Below are positions 9,506-19,882 of a stretch of DNA of 64,000 bases, piece after piece. The notes under the pieces are model-generated. The model did no database searches. It saw only the letters and a program-made list of their open reading frames with translations, and was not told the origin of the DNA. Position numbers and translations under genes: made by a program. The number at the start of each line of letters is the position of its first letter. Positions within the stretch are counted from its first letter, which is position 1. The DNA comes from Mytilus edulis (Eukaryota > Mollusca > Bivalvia > Mytilida > Mytilidae): positions 25,576,193-25,640,192 of the forward strand of contig NC_092354.1 of assembly GCF_963676685.1 (NCBI RefSeq). Direction: 5' to 3'.

Positions 9506-9853
9506 ATGGTTTTACCCGTGCCCGCAAATGTACTTTAAATATTCTGAAAATCAGCAATGTTTTGGAAATAAATAAAAATTTGTTGTAGATGCGACTTTGA
9601 CCATGTTGACCTGCATTTTACTAAAACAAAGTAAGATCCAAAACAGATAAACATGTTTTTCATGGTATGGATGTTACATAAATTCAAGTGTGTGTCAATC
9701 GTCAAGCTTTAACACCCAATACAATTCCGTAAAAATTCATGAATAATGATGAACATCTATTAAATGATTTAAATTATAATTGTAAATAAATTACCTTAAA
9801 TTAAGTCATGAAAGATAAAGGACTAAGTCTCAATTCAAAACCATAAATAGACC

Positions 9854-10367
9854 ATGAGCCAACATTTGCATTTTCCCAAAAAAAAATTAATGACGTTCGT
9901 ACCAGAAAAAACAGAATATGCTGAAACAAAACATGAGAGAAGTCAAAGTGTTCATCCTATTGAGAAATGTTTGATTCATGGTACAAACCATACACTTAAT
10001 TTTTGTAGAACATTCAAAGCAAAGCCAATACAAGAACGTAGGCAATTTTTTTAGTTGAGCCAATTATGTTTCGGATGTTGCTTTCGGTATCACATTTTAA
10101 AACGGAACTGTCCTAACGCAATACAATGTGTGGAAAAACAGATCACCCTACAGCACTGCACATAAAAAAATCTAGAGCAACGATCTACAGAGCCATCAGG
10201 TCATGGCGGGGAGCCTATTGATGAGCAACACAAAGTTCAAAGTCCTATACAATCAAAATGCACACAGATTTGCATAGATAAATTTGGTGGCAAATCATGC
10301 TCAAAGATCATACCGGTAGAAGAGTATCGTAGTGACAATCCGGATAGAAGACTAAAAGTACATGCTT
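9854..10367 (+). pseudogene. BEL/Pao retrotransposon, gag zinc-knuckle region
   Basis: An ATG-started frame to 10054 ends with the typical BEL/Pao pattern C-L-x-H-x4-H-x3-C (CLIHGTNHTLNFCRTF) followed by KAKPIQERRQFF. After a stop at 10052, further knuckle residues continue (LCFGCCFRYHILKRNCPNA) toward about 10165, with two or more frame breaks. From about 10228 a frame carries CTQICID and PVEEYRSDNPDRRLKVHA, which in the family leads directly into the protease domain that follows at 10369. The order matches a BEL/Pao polyprotein. It is clearly decayed; no long terminal repeats were identified. Confidence 0.7.
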
Positions 10368-10368
10368 A

Positions 10369-10668
10369 ATGGACGATCAATCGAATAAGACTTTAGGAAA
10401 ATCAGAACTATTTGATTACTTTGGATCAACGAACGTATCTGATTTTATCTTGTCAACATGTTCCGAAAAATCTCAAGCATCTGCTCGAAAGCTTAGTGAT
10501 TTAGTCGTCGAGTCATTAGATAAACAAACTCAATTACATGTGCCTGACAGTTTAGAGTGTAATATCATTCCAGATTCTAAAGACGAAATACCTACTCAGG
10601 AAGTTGTTTTGTTTCATTATCATCTCAGTGATCTCTTGGATTTTATCGAACCTCCTGACGAAGAATGA
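10369..10668 (+). pseudogene. BEL/Pao retrotransposon, aspartic protease region
   Basis: A 99-codon open frame starts with MDDQSNKTLGKSELFDYF; the DDQSN signature is the active-site segment of the BEL/Pao protease. It continues with TCSEKSQASARKLSDLVVES, CNIIPDSKDEIPTQEVV and LSDLLDFIEPPDEE, each in the order and spacing usual for the family. It directly follows the zinc-knuckle part in the same direction. The frame ends at TGA 10666-10668, where an intact element would continue toward the reverse transcriptase. Confidence 0.75.
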
Positions 10669-10911
10669 TCAACAAGACAAGATCAACAAATAAGTATCAT
10701 GCATGGTTGAAATTGCCAGTCAACTCCTAATTATTTAATAAATTAGCTAGAGTTTTTAGTATGGTCTAGTTTTAATTAGGATTTTATTGTAGATCAAGAA
10801 GGTGAATTTCCTCTGTTGAGGAGTCGGAAAGTTGGACTGAAGAAGAAGGATATCAAATGAAAGTATAAAACATTAATTTAAAGTAATGTTTATATTGGTA
10901 ATACCTCGAAT
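10669..10911. other. Spacer within the BEL/Pao remnant
   Basis: No readable frame. It separates the protease region from the next recognisable BEL/Pao segment and probably reflects an insertion or local decay. Confidence 0.4.
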
Positions 10912-11064
10912 ATGCATCTTGACGAAGAGTCCAAAATTTTGCTCTCAATTGGATGCGATCTCATTTTTGCTCATCACGTGCTTGATCGAAGAATCTTGAT
11001 CTTCAAAAGGGAAGGAAATCCTATTCTGAATACATTTTTTATTGATCCTGCTATGCAATATATG
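10912..11064 (+). pseudogene. BEL/Pao retrotransposon, post-protease segment
   Basis: The plus strand encodes MHLDEESKILLSIGCDLIFA, then HHVLDRRIL. This matches the BEL/Pao segment usually read as LLIGRD-x4-HHV, which lies between protease and reverse transcriptase. It is in the correct order after the protease. No reverse transcriptase, RNase H or integrase motifs follow. Confidence 0.6.
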
Positions 11065-11763
11065 TAAATGTATGTTGGTTACTATCTTATTTGTATTATA
11101 ACATATTTGGCTAACATATGATTAAAATATGTTATTTTCTGTGGATATTACTCTGAAATAGTCTGTTGATATTGCGACTTAAGTAAAGACATATCGACTT
11201 TTAATACATACAATTGTAATGCCAACTTTCTCCAAAGAAATTCGGACCCCGTTGGAAATGGATGCTGCTTGGTCTATTGTATACACTGGGGGGGGGGGGG
11301 GGGGGGGGGGGGGATGGGGTTAAAAAATTGTTCTTTCAAACCCACCTCAGTTTGGTTGAGGGGACTACTTGTTTTCATTAAATGAAATAAGGAATTCGTG
11401 ATGCAGTTTGTTACTATTTCATGGATATTGAAACTAATGTTGTACTAGTTTATCAAACAAATAAGTACAAACAATGTAAAAGAGATGTGTAATTTAGATA
11501 AATTCATATTTGGATCTTTTTGAACACCGAAATGCTAAAATAATGTATATGTATTACTATGTGACAGCATAGCAGAAGGTGTTGTAGTATGTGTTATGTT
11601 TGTAATTATGTATTTTATGTATTATTGATATTTATGCAATTCAAATGTATACCTATAGTTTACATATAGACTTTGGTAATTTATATTACTAGTATCGTCT
11701 GCCTATTTTGCTTCAAAATCTGTAAGACTTCAAAAAATATTTCTTTGATTGCATATAAGGGTA
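11065..11763. other. No gene seen; contains a G homopolymer
   Basis: AT-rich sequence with no supported frame, apart from a 26-base G run at 11288-11313. Confidence 0.4.
11288..11313 (+). repeat. Poly-G tract, 26 bases
   Basis: An uninterrupted run of 26 G is followed by ATGGGG. The length is unusual in an AT-rich background and is also the kind of run in which assemblies miscount. Confidence 0.95.
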
Positions 11764-12498
11764 GACCTCACTTTTAACCTCACATGGCCCGAAGGGCCAA
11801 GTGAGCTTATGCCATCACTTGGCGTCCGTCGTCGTCGTCTGTCGTCGTCAACTATTTCAAGAATCTTCTCTGAAACTACTTGGCCAAATACTTCCAAACT
11901 TTAACTGAATGTTCCATAGGGTATCTAGTTTATAAATTGTATCCGAAGTTTTGATCTATAAACAAACATGGTCGCCATTGCTAAAAATAGAACATAGGGG
12001 TCAAATGCAATTTTTGGCTTATAACTCTAAAACCGAAGCATTTAGAGCAAATCTGACTGAGTAAAATTGATTATCAGGTCAATATCTATCTGCCCTGAAA
12101 TTTTCAGATGAATCGGACAACCCGTTGTTGGGTTGCTGACCCTGAATTGGAAATTTTGCTGTTTTTGGTTATTATCTTGAATATTATTATAGATAAAGAT
12201 AAACTGTAAACAGCAAAGTAAGATCTACAAATAGGTTAATATGACCAAAATTGTCAATTGACCCCTTGAGGGGTTATTGTCCTTTAATGACAATTTTTCC
12301 CAATTTGTTCATCATATTTACTAACTTTCAAAAATCTTCTCTAAAACTACTCAACCAAATTCAACCAAACTTCATTTGAATGATCAGTAGGGTGTATAAA
12401 ATAAAGTTTGTGTTTTATTTTCTATTTCGTCAAAAAACATGGCCGAAGGCATTGTTTACCAGGTGAGCGATTCAGGCTCTTGAGAGCCTCTTGTTATA
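11764..12498 (+). repeat. R5 dispersed repeat with hairpin ends
   Basis: The block starts near GGCCCGAAGGGCC (a hairpin) and ends at the palindrome AGGCTCTTGAGAGCCT. Internally it repeats a theme (ATCTTCTCTGAAACTACTTGG near 11865 and ATCTTCTCTAAAACTACTCA near 12332). A second copy lies in reverse at 36765-37382, sharing CTGCCCTGAAATTTTCAGAT-like and GGGTTGCTG-type blocks. There is no coding capacity. I recognise it as a common bivalve repeat, class unknown to me. Confidence 0.6.
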
Positions 12499-12500
12499 AA

Positions 12501-12502
<2 letters not shown>

Positions 12503-12536
<34 letters not shown>

Positions 12537-12600
12537 TGATTGTCTAGGCACTTTATATATATATATACTTTATATATAAGTGTCCAAGAATGTAACTTTA
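12503..12600. repeat. AT dinucleotide microsatellite and AT-rich duplex
   Basis: An almost perfect (TA)n run of about 30 bases ends at 12532. It is followed after 23 bases by two shorter TATATA stretches separated by CTT. Confidence 0.85.
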
Positions 12601-12654
12601 ACACACTAATGAGTGTTATAAAATTAGATGTTATATCTAATTCATTATTCACGC

Positions 12655-13070
12655 GTACCCCAAGGGTGACTGGGGTATAGAAATATGGTCACTTGGTCTT
12701 CTCCCGACCGGCAGTAAAACGCTTGCCGAAGTGGGGCGTCCGTTTGGCTGTGCGGGATGTATCAAGTTCGCAGTCACGTCCGTCAGATCCGATGCCTCGT
12801 GTAAAGAGAGTGCCACGCTCTTTGCACGTTAAGAACCCTTGCAACAACTCTTTGAGGGGTCCGTAGGTGGCCTGTTGCAAGGCAAAATTTCTGTCCCTAT
12901 CCAATATACCCTCATTTTCCAGTGGCAGTCCAAATTTCCCCGACCATCATCCTAGATGGCCTCTATTACAACAACCTACCTATTGTATTTATTGTGAACT
13001 TGTTCTCGTCCTGAATATGCATGAAATATTTGCCACTGGACGTTAAGCAACCAACAATCAATCAATCAAT
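12655..13070 (+). mobile_element. R1 SINE-like retroposon with 12-13-bp target duplication
   Basis: A complete copy runs from CCCCAAGGGTGACTGGGG to the tail GCAACCAACAATCAATCAAT. CATTATTCACGC is repeated exactly at 12643-12654 and 13071-13082, and the match extends one base further left if the tail base is counted. It lacks about 13 bases (GGGGACGTTAA region near 12787) present in the other full copies. A weak box-A-like TTGCCGAAGTGG (about 12727) and a box-B-like AGTTCGCAGTC 37 bases later are the only hint of a tRNA-type promoter. It has no coding capacity; minus-strand frames in it are incidental. Confidence 0.8.
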
Positions 13071-13320
13071 CATTATTCACGCAATATTTCGCTAAACTAA
13101 TTAGCTATATTTCGCTAAACAAATTAGCTTCATCGGGCGTGTGCATCTATCTAGGTAAAATCGGATGCATGACAACAAATATCTTTGTAGCTTGACGGCT
13201 ACATAAAATTTGTGTAAAAGTTAAACATATTGATTGATGGGGTATATAACATTATTGTACATAACAATTTTTTAATCTAAACAAATAGTTGTTTTAGTTA
13301 AATAGAATGAAATTCATGAT
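13071..13320. other. Flank between R1 and the Penelope fragment
   Basis: Contains a short direct repeat of ATATTTCGCTAAAC (13083 and 13109 area). No gene seen. Confidence 0.4.
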
Positions 13321-13870
13321 TTATTCCTTTGGTGATGTCACAAGTATGTCTTTGAGATTTTTGGGTCTGCGATAGGCAATAAGAGGAGGTGATGGAAAAA
13401 TTTCTTTTAAGGAAGAGTCATTTTCGATAAGACGCCAGTGCTTTCGGATAGTAGATGAAATATTTGTCAAATCGGGATGGAAGGTTACAACAAACGGATT
13501 TCTATCTGCACGGGTCGTCTTATCTTTGTATTCCATGAGGCGAGCTCGATCTTTTTCTTGGGCTTTATTAAAAGCGTCTGTGATGTTTTTGGTTTTATAT
13601 CCTCTTGATTCCAGCTGTGTTTTTAGTTGTCCCAAACGATAGTTAAGTTTGGATTCCGAGGAGCAAATTCGCTTTAGTCTGATGGCTTGACTGTAAGGTA
13701 TACTCCTAGAGCAGTGTTTCGGTGACAACTTTTTGGAGAAAGGAACTGGTGTTGATCAGTTTTTTTTGTGTGGAGATCAGTTGTGATGACCCCGTTTTTT
13801 ACAAATGTGGTGGTGTCGAGAAAAGCAATTTTCTCGCTTGAAAATTCAGATGTAAATTTAATTGAGTGAT
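13321..13870 (-). pseudogene. Penelope-like element reverse transcriptase, C-terminal part
   Basis: Reading the minus strand from 13870, one frame carries the conserved FLDTTTFVKNGVITTDLHTK and KTDQHQFLSPKSCH. The frame then shifts by one base near 13718-13724, and a 135-codon frame continues with SRSIPYSQAIRLKRICSSES, NPFVVTFHPDLTNI and PPLIAYRRPKNLKDILV to a stop at 13321. These blocks, in this order, are diagnostic of Penelope-like reverse transcriptases. The GIY-YIG endonuclease that usually follows is absent. Upstream coding sequence ends at an R1 insertion, and I could not find it beyond that insertion. Confidence 0.85.
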
Positions 13871-13882
13871 GGAAAAAAAAAC

Positions 13883-14308
13883 CAAGGGTGACTGGGGTAT
13901 AGAAATATGGTCACTTGGTCTTCTCTCTACCGGCAGTAAAACGCTTGCTGAAGTGGGGCGTCCGTTTGGCTGTGCGGGATGTATCAAGTTCGCAGTCACG
14001 TCCGTCAGAAGGGGACGTTAAATCCGATGCCTCGTGTAAAGAGAGTGCCACGCTCTTTGCACGTTAAGAACCCTTGCAACAACTCTTTGAGGGGTCCGTA
14101 GGTGGCCTGTTGCAAGGCAAAATTTCTGTCCCTATCCAATATACCCTCATTTTCCAGTGGCATTTCAAATTTTCCCGACCATCATCCTAGATGGCCTCTA
14201 TTACAACAACCTACCTATTGTATTTATTGTGAACTTGTTCTCGTCCTGAATATGCATGACATATTTGCCACTGGACGTTAAGCAACCAACAATCAATCAA
14301 TCAATCTT
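13883..14308 (+). mobile_element. R1 SINE-like retroposon abutting the Penelope fragment
   Basis: A full-length copy begins CCAAGGGTGACTGGGG and ends with the AATC tail. The possible target duplication AAAAAAAAAC lies at 13873-13882 and 14309-14318; being an A run, it is weaker evidence than at the other copies. It lies in the same direction as the copy 0.8 kb upstream. One frame of the Penelope fragment reads into it and is ended by it. Confidence 0.7.
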
Positions 14309-14431
14309 AAAAAAAAACATTCAGGAGTTTAATATGAAAACCTTTGATAATATTACAGAATGGATTTTAAATGTTCCTATGTTTGGTCAACTCTTTTAAG
14401 AAACATTCATAAATAACAAAAATTCAGAAGA

Positions 14432-14927
14432 ACTGATTGAGACAAACTTGCTTCAGGCAAATTGAAAAAAATTATATATATGGCTGTTTTGACACTCTCT
14501 TTAGCCTGCTGAATAAAAACTATCCTGTTTTGATTCGCTTATCAACTGTCTTACTCAACTTTTTTTATAGATTGATGAAGAAGAGACATTTAACGAATTT
14601 TTGAGTCGCGAAACGTGATTGAGCAAGAATCAAACATTGCTTAAAATTATTCTAATATTTCTTTCGATGATTCCTTCAATTTTACCAGTCTAAATTTTGA
14701 AGAAGATGATGAAAGTCGCACTGAAGGAAAAGATAAATAAAATACAAAAGTAAACTCCATATACATAATAATAGGAAAGGCCATCTTCAACGCACAAAAA
14801 AACTTTAATGAAAATGTAATAAAATCTCACCAACATGAAATACGAGTTCTTGCACCACAGACACACTCTGCCAAATTAGTGGTCTGAAGTGCGAGTATTC
14901 ATTCCACTACACACTCAAGGGCAGTTA
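14432..14927. repeat. 963-bp tandem duplication: copy 1, left part
   Basis: 496 bp are nearly identical to 16967-17462, with only a few substitutions. The shared block starts ACTGATTGAGACAAACTTGC and ends AAGGGCAGTTA. It has no convincing gene; a fragment near 14577 (GATGAAGAAGAGACATTTAA) has a coding flavour but no supported frame. Confidence 0.85.
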
Positions 14928-15639
14928 ACTCAATCATTTTAGAAACTGTTCCTCCACAGGCACCAAATTTAATTTCTCCTGTTAATGTTATCAGTATATT
15001 ACAAGCTAACTAAATATTACTAGTATGTTATATACATATACATTTTCATGGATCTACAATCTTTCGATACCTGTAACTTGGCATTGTACAAGGTCATGTT
15101 TTTCTCTGGCTGTTCATGACGTCTTTACACTAAATCCATTGTATGTTGGATGTGTACGGATTGATTGTTTAGTCTTAGAGGCATGATTTTTTCATTAGTT
15201 GTTAGTGGCTTTGAACTAGCTGTCAGATAGATCTGTTCATTGTGTCCTTTTGTGTCGGGATGTATAAGTACCCGGTCACGTCCACTTGTATTTTTTGTGA
15301 AAGGAGAAAGATTCACCATTCTTGTCATCCACCCACCTCGGAGTGATGCTGTGTTTCCGTGGCGAACCGGGATCAAGTGCTAATGCTAAAAACGAGCTCC
15401 AAATATAATGTAGCTGGTCCTCAAAATCAGCAACTCATATCCACTGCGGAAAGCACCAGATGTTCCAAGAATAGTATACTCAAGCAGAGCGTATCCATCA
15501 AGCGAAAAAGAAAGCGTACCACTTGATTGACCCATGAGCCATCGCCTTCTTCAGTTATCCGAAATATAAATAGCTTAATTTAAAATACATGTGTATATTA
15601 TGAAAATTGTTAAAAGAAAGATTATTATTGAGGATTAAC

Positions 15640-15905
15640 TGAAGGGCTCGACATGACCAGCCGATTGATCGAACAGGGTCCATCCGACCTCCCGTTTAGA
15701 TGATATCGAAGCCAAAAGAGCCTATTTTATTTAAAACATCGGGCATCTCACGATGTTCGGATCACTTTAGTCTCGTCTCTACCCTTCGACCTGTCCAGCA
15801 TGGGTAACCCTACCAGGAGACGAAGCTCCAGCTGGCATAGCTCTTGGGGTCACTGAGACACGCAAGCCCCCCGACCACGGCAAGGATAGCGATCCACCGG
15901 AGGGA
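15640..15905. repeat. Possible 3' end of an old non-LTR element
   Basis: The stretch TGGGTAACCCTACCAGGAGA, then CAGCTGGCATAGCTCTTGGG and ACGCAAGCCCCCCGACCACG, resembles a sequence I remember as recurring at the 3' side of invertebrate non-LTR elements. It is markedly more GC-rich than its surroundings and forms the C-terminal codons of the minus-strand frame that leaves the minisatellite. The assignment is from memory only. Confidence 0.25.
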
Positions 15906-16470
15906 ATTATTAACAGTGTGATTGCGATCAGTTTTATTGACAACAGAAGGAACAGTCAATTTATTAACAGTGTGATACTGATAAGTGGTATTGACAACAG
16001 AAGAAACAGTCAATTCATTAACAGATTGATCATGTGAAACTGTTCAGTGGTTATGGCAACAGTATGCCCAGTTAAATCATTAACAGTGTGATTGCGATCA
16101 GTTTTATTGACAACAGAAGGAACAGTCAATTTATTAACAGTGTGATACTGATCAGTGGTATTGACAACAGAAGGAACAGTTAATTCATTAACAGTGTGAT
16201 AGTGTTCAGTGGTATTGACAACAGAGTGAACAGTTAATTCATTAACAGTGTAATACTGAGCAGTGGTATTGGCAACATTATGCCCAGTTAAACCATTAAC
16301 AGTGTGATTTCTTTCAATTTTATTGACAACAGAAGGAACAGTCAATTCATCAACAGTGTGATAGTGTTCAGTGGTATTGACAACAGAGTGAACAGTCAAT
16401 TCATTAACAGTGTGATACTGATCAGTAGTATTGGCAACAGTATGCTAAGTTAAATTATTAACAGTGTTTT
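15810..16470 (-). pseudogene. Minisatellite frame encoding 18-residue repeats
   Basis: From about 15909 to 16470 the DNA repeats with a 54-bp period (ATTAACAG anchors at 16133, 16187, 16241, 16295, 16403 and 16457). One spacing is 62 bp (16017 to 16079), which breaks the frame. On the minus strand 54 bp is 18 codons: variants of LTVPSVVNTTDQYHTVNK, with a diverged variant LTGHTVAITTEQFHMIN. The frame from 16399 to 16010 holds seven repeats before stopping. A second frame (16013 to 15810) holds two more, then a different tail (SLRWIAILAVVGGLACLSD). Threonine, valine and asparagine dominate and NTT offers repeated N-glycosylation motifs. No start, signal peptide or partner exon was found, so it may be an exon fragment of a repetitive protein or a coincidentally open minisatellite. 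Confidence 0.5.
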
Positions 16471-16499
16471 CTCTTTCAGGACAACCATTCTCAGTGTTT

Positions 16500-16967
16500 T
16501 CACCTTCAATGTAATGAATACCAGTAGACTGTTGCAAAGTCTCCTCTGCCAACCTTCTTTCTTTCATTCTTATTTTTTTGGAAAATGACGCGTCAGCGGC
16601 ATTGTTCCAATACCATTGACCAGACCAACAGGAAGTCGATTATTGCCTCCGCCTACCGCACTCGGGTTTCATATTTACTATTTAGCAAACTAACTGGTAT
16701 CTGCTTGTATTCCGCTACACTCGAACAAAGTGTTGTAGTCGTACGGGAACCAGTTTACATACTTTATTTTATTTACAACACAAATGTTTACCTGTCCATA
16801 GAAAGGCTTGTAAAGTCGTGGTTTTATTCTCCAAAATTGGAGCTTCTAGTGCAAGACCATTCAAACGGGAAAAAACCAACGGTCTTATCTATATAAAAAA
16901 ATCGAAAAACACGTATAAATTACATAAACCAACGACAACTACTGTACATCAGATTCCTGAATTAGGA
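16500..16967. repeat. 963-bp tandem duplication: copy 1, right part
   Basis: About 467 bp are almost identical to 17463-17930 (a one-base difference in an A run). The block includes a 103-codon plus-strand frame (16585-16896) that is the same in both copies. Since its last third lies in an R3 fragment (CAAACGGGAAAAAACCAACG), I do not call it a gene. Confidence 0.85.
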
Positions 16968-17930
16968 CTGATTGAGACAAACTTGCTTCAGGCAAATTGA
17001 AAAAAATTATATATATGACTGTTTTGACACTCTCTTTAGCCTGCTGAATAAAAACTATCCTGTTTTGATTCGCTTATCAACTGTCTTACTCAACTTTTTT
17101 TATAGATTGATGAAGAAGAGACATTTAACGAATTTTTGAGTCGCGAAACGTGATTGAGCAAGAATCAAACATTGCTTAAAATTATTCTAATATTTCTTTC
17201 GATGATTCCTTCAATTTTACCAGTCTAAATTTTGAAGAAGATGATGAAAGTCGCACTGAAGGAAAGGATAAATAAAATACAAAAGTAAACTCCATATACA
17301 TAATAATAGGAAAGGCCATCTTCAACGCACAAAAAAACTTTAATGAAAATGTAATAAAATCTCACCAACATGAAATACGAGTTCTTGCACCACAGACACA
17401 CTCTGCCAAATTAGTGGTCTGAAGTGCGAGTATTCATTCCACTACATACTCAAGGGCAGTTATCACCTTCAATGTAATGAATACCAGTAGACTGTTGCAA
17501 AGTCTCCTCTGCCAACCTTCTTTCTTTCATTCTTATTTTTTTGGAAAATGACGCGTCAGCGGCATTGTTCCAATACCATTGACCAGACCAACAGGAAGTC
17601 GATTATTGCCTCCGCCTACCGCACTCGGGTTTCATATTTACTATTTAGCAAACTAACTGGTATCTGCTTGTATTCCGCTACACTCGAACAAAGTGTTGTA
17701 GTCGTACGGGAACCAGTTTACATACTTTATTTTATTTACAACACAAATGTTTACCTGTCCATAGAAAGGCTTGTAAAGTCGTGGTTTTATTCTCCAAAAT
17801 TGGAGCTTCTAGTGCAAGACCATTCAAACGGGAAAAAACCAACGGTCTTATCTATATAAAAAATCGAAAAACACGTATAAATTACATAAATCAACGACAA
17901 CTACTGTACATTAGATTCCTGAATTAGGAC
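16967..17930. repeat. 963-bp tandem duplication: copy 2, uninterrupted
   Basis: The left part (16967-17462) matches 14432-14927 and the right part (17463-17930) matches 16500-16967, so this copy shows the unit without the 1.57-kb segment. Past 17930 the R3 sequence carries on naturally (GGACAGGTGCAAACATTTGC), while copy 1 is cut at the same place by the start of copy 2. This fixes the duplication boundary at 16967/16968. Confidence 0.85.
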
Positions 17931-18189
17931 AGGTGCAAACATTTGCAGCGGGATTAAACGTTTTAATCAGTTTTAGTTTGTTATCCTAATTTTTTTTGTC
18001 CATAGATTTACGAGTTTTGAACAGCGGTATACTACTGTTGCCTTATTTAATGGTATCAAACCTTCTCCCTTTTTCTGAAACATTAGTATAACATCACAAC
18101 ATACAAAAAAACACGATAAAATATCAATTGGCAGGCTCAACTCAATCAAAAAACGTAAATTAATACTCTATGAACGAATAAATTTGATC
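17931..18189. other. R3 remainder and unannotated sequence
   Basis: The R3 end (GGACAGGTGCAAACATTTGC, GCGGGATTAAACG) is followed by AT-rich sequence. No gene seen. Confidence 0.4.
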
Positions 18190-18380
18190 TGCGATATATG
18201 GGGTCTGTTGTTCAACTTGTCGTTAAACTAATCATATGATTAATTTTAACGAGTCGTTAAAAGTTAATCGCATGATTAGTAAATACAATGATTAAATTTT
18301 GTTGCTCAACTTATTTTAATCATTGTATTTATTAATCACTGTATTAATTTTTAATCATATGATTAATTTTGGGTAATTAG
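18190..18380. repeat. Inverted-repeat-rich 5' end of the Harbinger element
   Basis: AATCATATGATTAATTTTAA occurs twice, and GATTAGTAAATACAATGATT is mirrored by AATCATTGTATTTATTAATC around a 35-base centre. Dense palindromes just before a transposon gene suggest a sub-terminal or terminal region of the PIF/Harbinger element whose genes follow. I did not find the matching end on the right side. Confidence 0.45.
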
Positions 18381-18445
18381 CAAGTGCCTCCCACAATGCA
18401 TTGTAAGTCAGGGCCTCTTCAACTTCCTGTTCTGCAATAATAATT

Positions 18446-18774
18446 ATGGCTGACAAGACCATTGATAATCCCTGCCCTGCAAAGCTCCCTCGACTAAGGA
18501 AAAAAAAAAAGATTTGGGATGAGATTGCAGTAAAAGTAAACTCCCTGGGTGTTTGCCTTCAGAACTGGAATTGAGATTAGGGATAAGTGGAGGAACACTG
18601 TTTCAAAAGCAAAGAAAGCTTTCACGGAGCAGAGGAGGGAAGTTTCCAAAACAGGAGGGGGTCCACCACCTAAGCCTATCCCTCCACAATTTGAGACTGT
18701 GATCGATTTGATGAAGGACAGTTCAAGCTTCACGGGAATTGATGGAGGACTTGAAACGGACATATTTATTCCAG
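18446..18774 (+). pseudogene. Harbinger Myb/SANT-like accessory protein, exon 1
   Basis: From ATG 18446 the frame reads MADKTIDNPCPAKLPRLRKK, then IWDEIAVKVNSLGV. It continues in the next frame with RTGIEIRDKWRNTVSKAKKA and GGGPPPKPIPPQFETVIDLM. One extra T near 18553 explains the break. Tryptophans spaced as in IWDEI and KWRN, plus the basic helix, fit the Myb/SANT-like DNA-binding domain that PIF/Harbinger elements encode beside the transposase, which helps bring the transposase to the nucleus and the element ends. The exon ends at CCAG then GTAAAT (18775). Confidence 0.7.
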
Positions 18775-19882
18775 GTAAATAAATTTAAAGTTAAGAATTT
18801 CCATAACTATTGAATTTTAATGATAGTTTTGTATTAACTTTCATATAATATAAACATAAACATTTCGCCGTTTGCAAACGTTGTCTATCGGAAAACCCCT
18901 AGTCTTTTTTGATAAATGTACGACCTTCACCCCGTCTGGAATTTCTATTTATATAACGCAAGCATGGTCGCTGAAATTATACTGAATTTGCCAATCAATG
19001 CATGAATACGAACTTCGCACACTTCTAATGGGACATCAAACATACCTGAGAGGGGTTTATATGTCAGGACTCCTCAGTTCCTCATATTTATTCACAGCTT
19101 TAACTGTTTAAAACGTGCGCCGGTATGTCAATGTGTTTTCTGCTGCTGTTCTAACATCTGGTACCCGGGAATGCTTGGACCAATCGGATTCATATCACAT
19201 TGCCAACTCGTACCTTTGCCAACTCGTACCCTATTTTAACGCACACGCACTTTCATCGTTCAGTTGTATTTATTCTTTCAAATTAAAAAAAACAACAACA
19301 TTTTAATCAGAAAATTTGTTATATGTTAACCAAACGGCCATCAGAATGAGGAAAACAAATACCGTGTAATTCAGTATTTACTATGAAAGGCCGATTTTAG
19401 GAGTTTATATGAAACAATATCAGACATGGAGGAAAATAAACAACATTAACCAATTATAAATATGAATATCGAAACTCAACCCTATTGTTATTTCCTGAAA
19501 AAAAACCCACATGTGTATCTAAATATGTACAAACAAATTAAGCAAGATAAAATGAATATCTCAGTATCCCACTGATGGATACCGGCCGTACAAATTCAAT
19601 ATATTTATTCCTAATAAAAGGGCCTATAAAGAGTATATTAATCATAAAAAATACAAAGTTCATCCACACTAACAACACCTCCAATCTTACATACATATCA
19701 ATCGTAAATAATTAAATTTGATTTTAAACAAATATGTTCATGACAGAAGATAACCAGTACAAAGAGGAATAACTCTTATTTATTTATCTTTACTTTTGTC
19801 TCTTTTTTTTCCTGACTGATCTGGAAATTTTTATTTAGGTTCAATAATGTATATACTAAAATCTGTATTATTTCATTTTCAG
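18775..19882 (+). other. Intron of the Myb-like gene
   Basis: The intron starts GTAAAT and ends TTTCATTTTCAG. At 1,108 bp it is AT-rich and has no supported gene; short frames near 19115 are incidental. Splicing keeps the phase exactly. Confidence 0.6.

Larger units (their letters stand above)
14928..16499. other. 1.57-kb segment present only in copy 1 of the duplication
   Basis: In copy 2 the bases GGCAGTTA run straight into TCACCTTCAATG. In copy 1 the same two sequences are separated by 1,572 bp. The segment contains a mussel-type repeat near 15130-15380 (GTTAGTGGCTTTGAACTAGC, CCCGGTCACGTCC), a block at 15640-15905 and the 54-bp minisatellite. It is either an insertion into copy 1 or a deletion from copy 2. 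I see no clear target duplication. Confidence 0.7.

Noticed and set aside
9319-9588. 89-codon frame
   Set aside because: It lies in the non-coding 3' part of R2 and is not conserved in the other R2 copies.
12727-12775. tRNA gene or strong tRNA-derived promoter in R1
   Set aside because: Only a degenerate box A/B pair can be seen, no cloverleaf; kept only as a weak hint.
16585-16896. 103-codon frame identical in the two duplication copies (also 17548-17859)
   Set aside because: Identity is explained by the recent duplication, and the last third of the frame lies in an R3 repeat.
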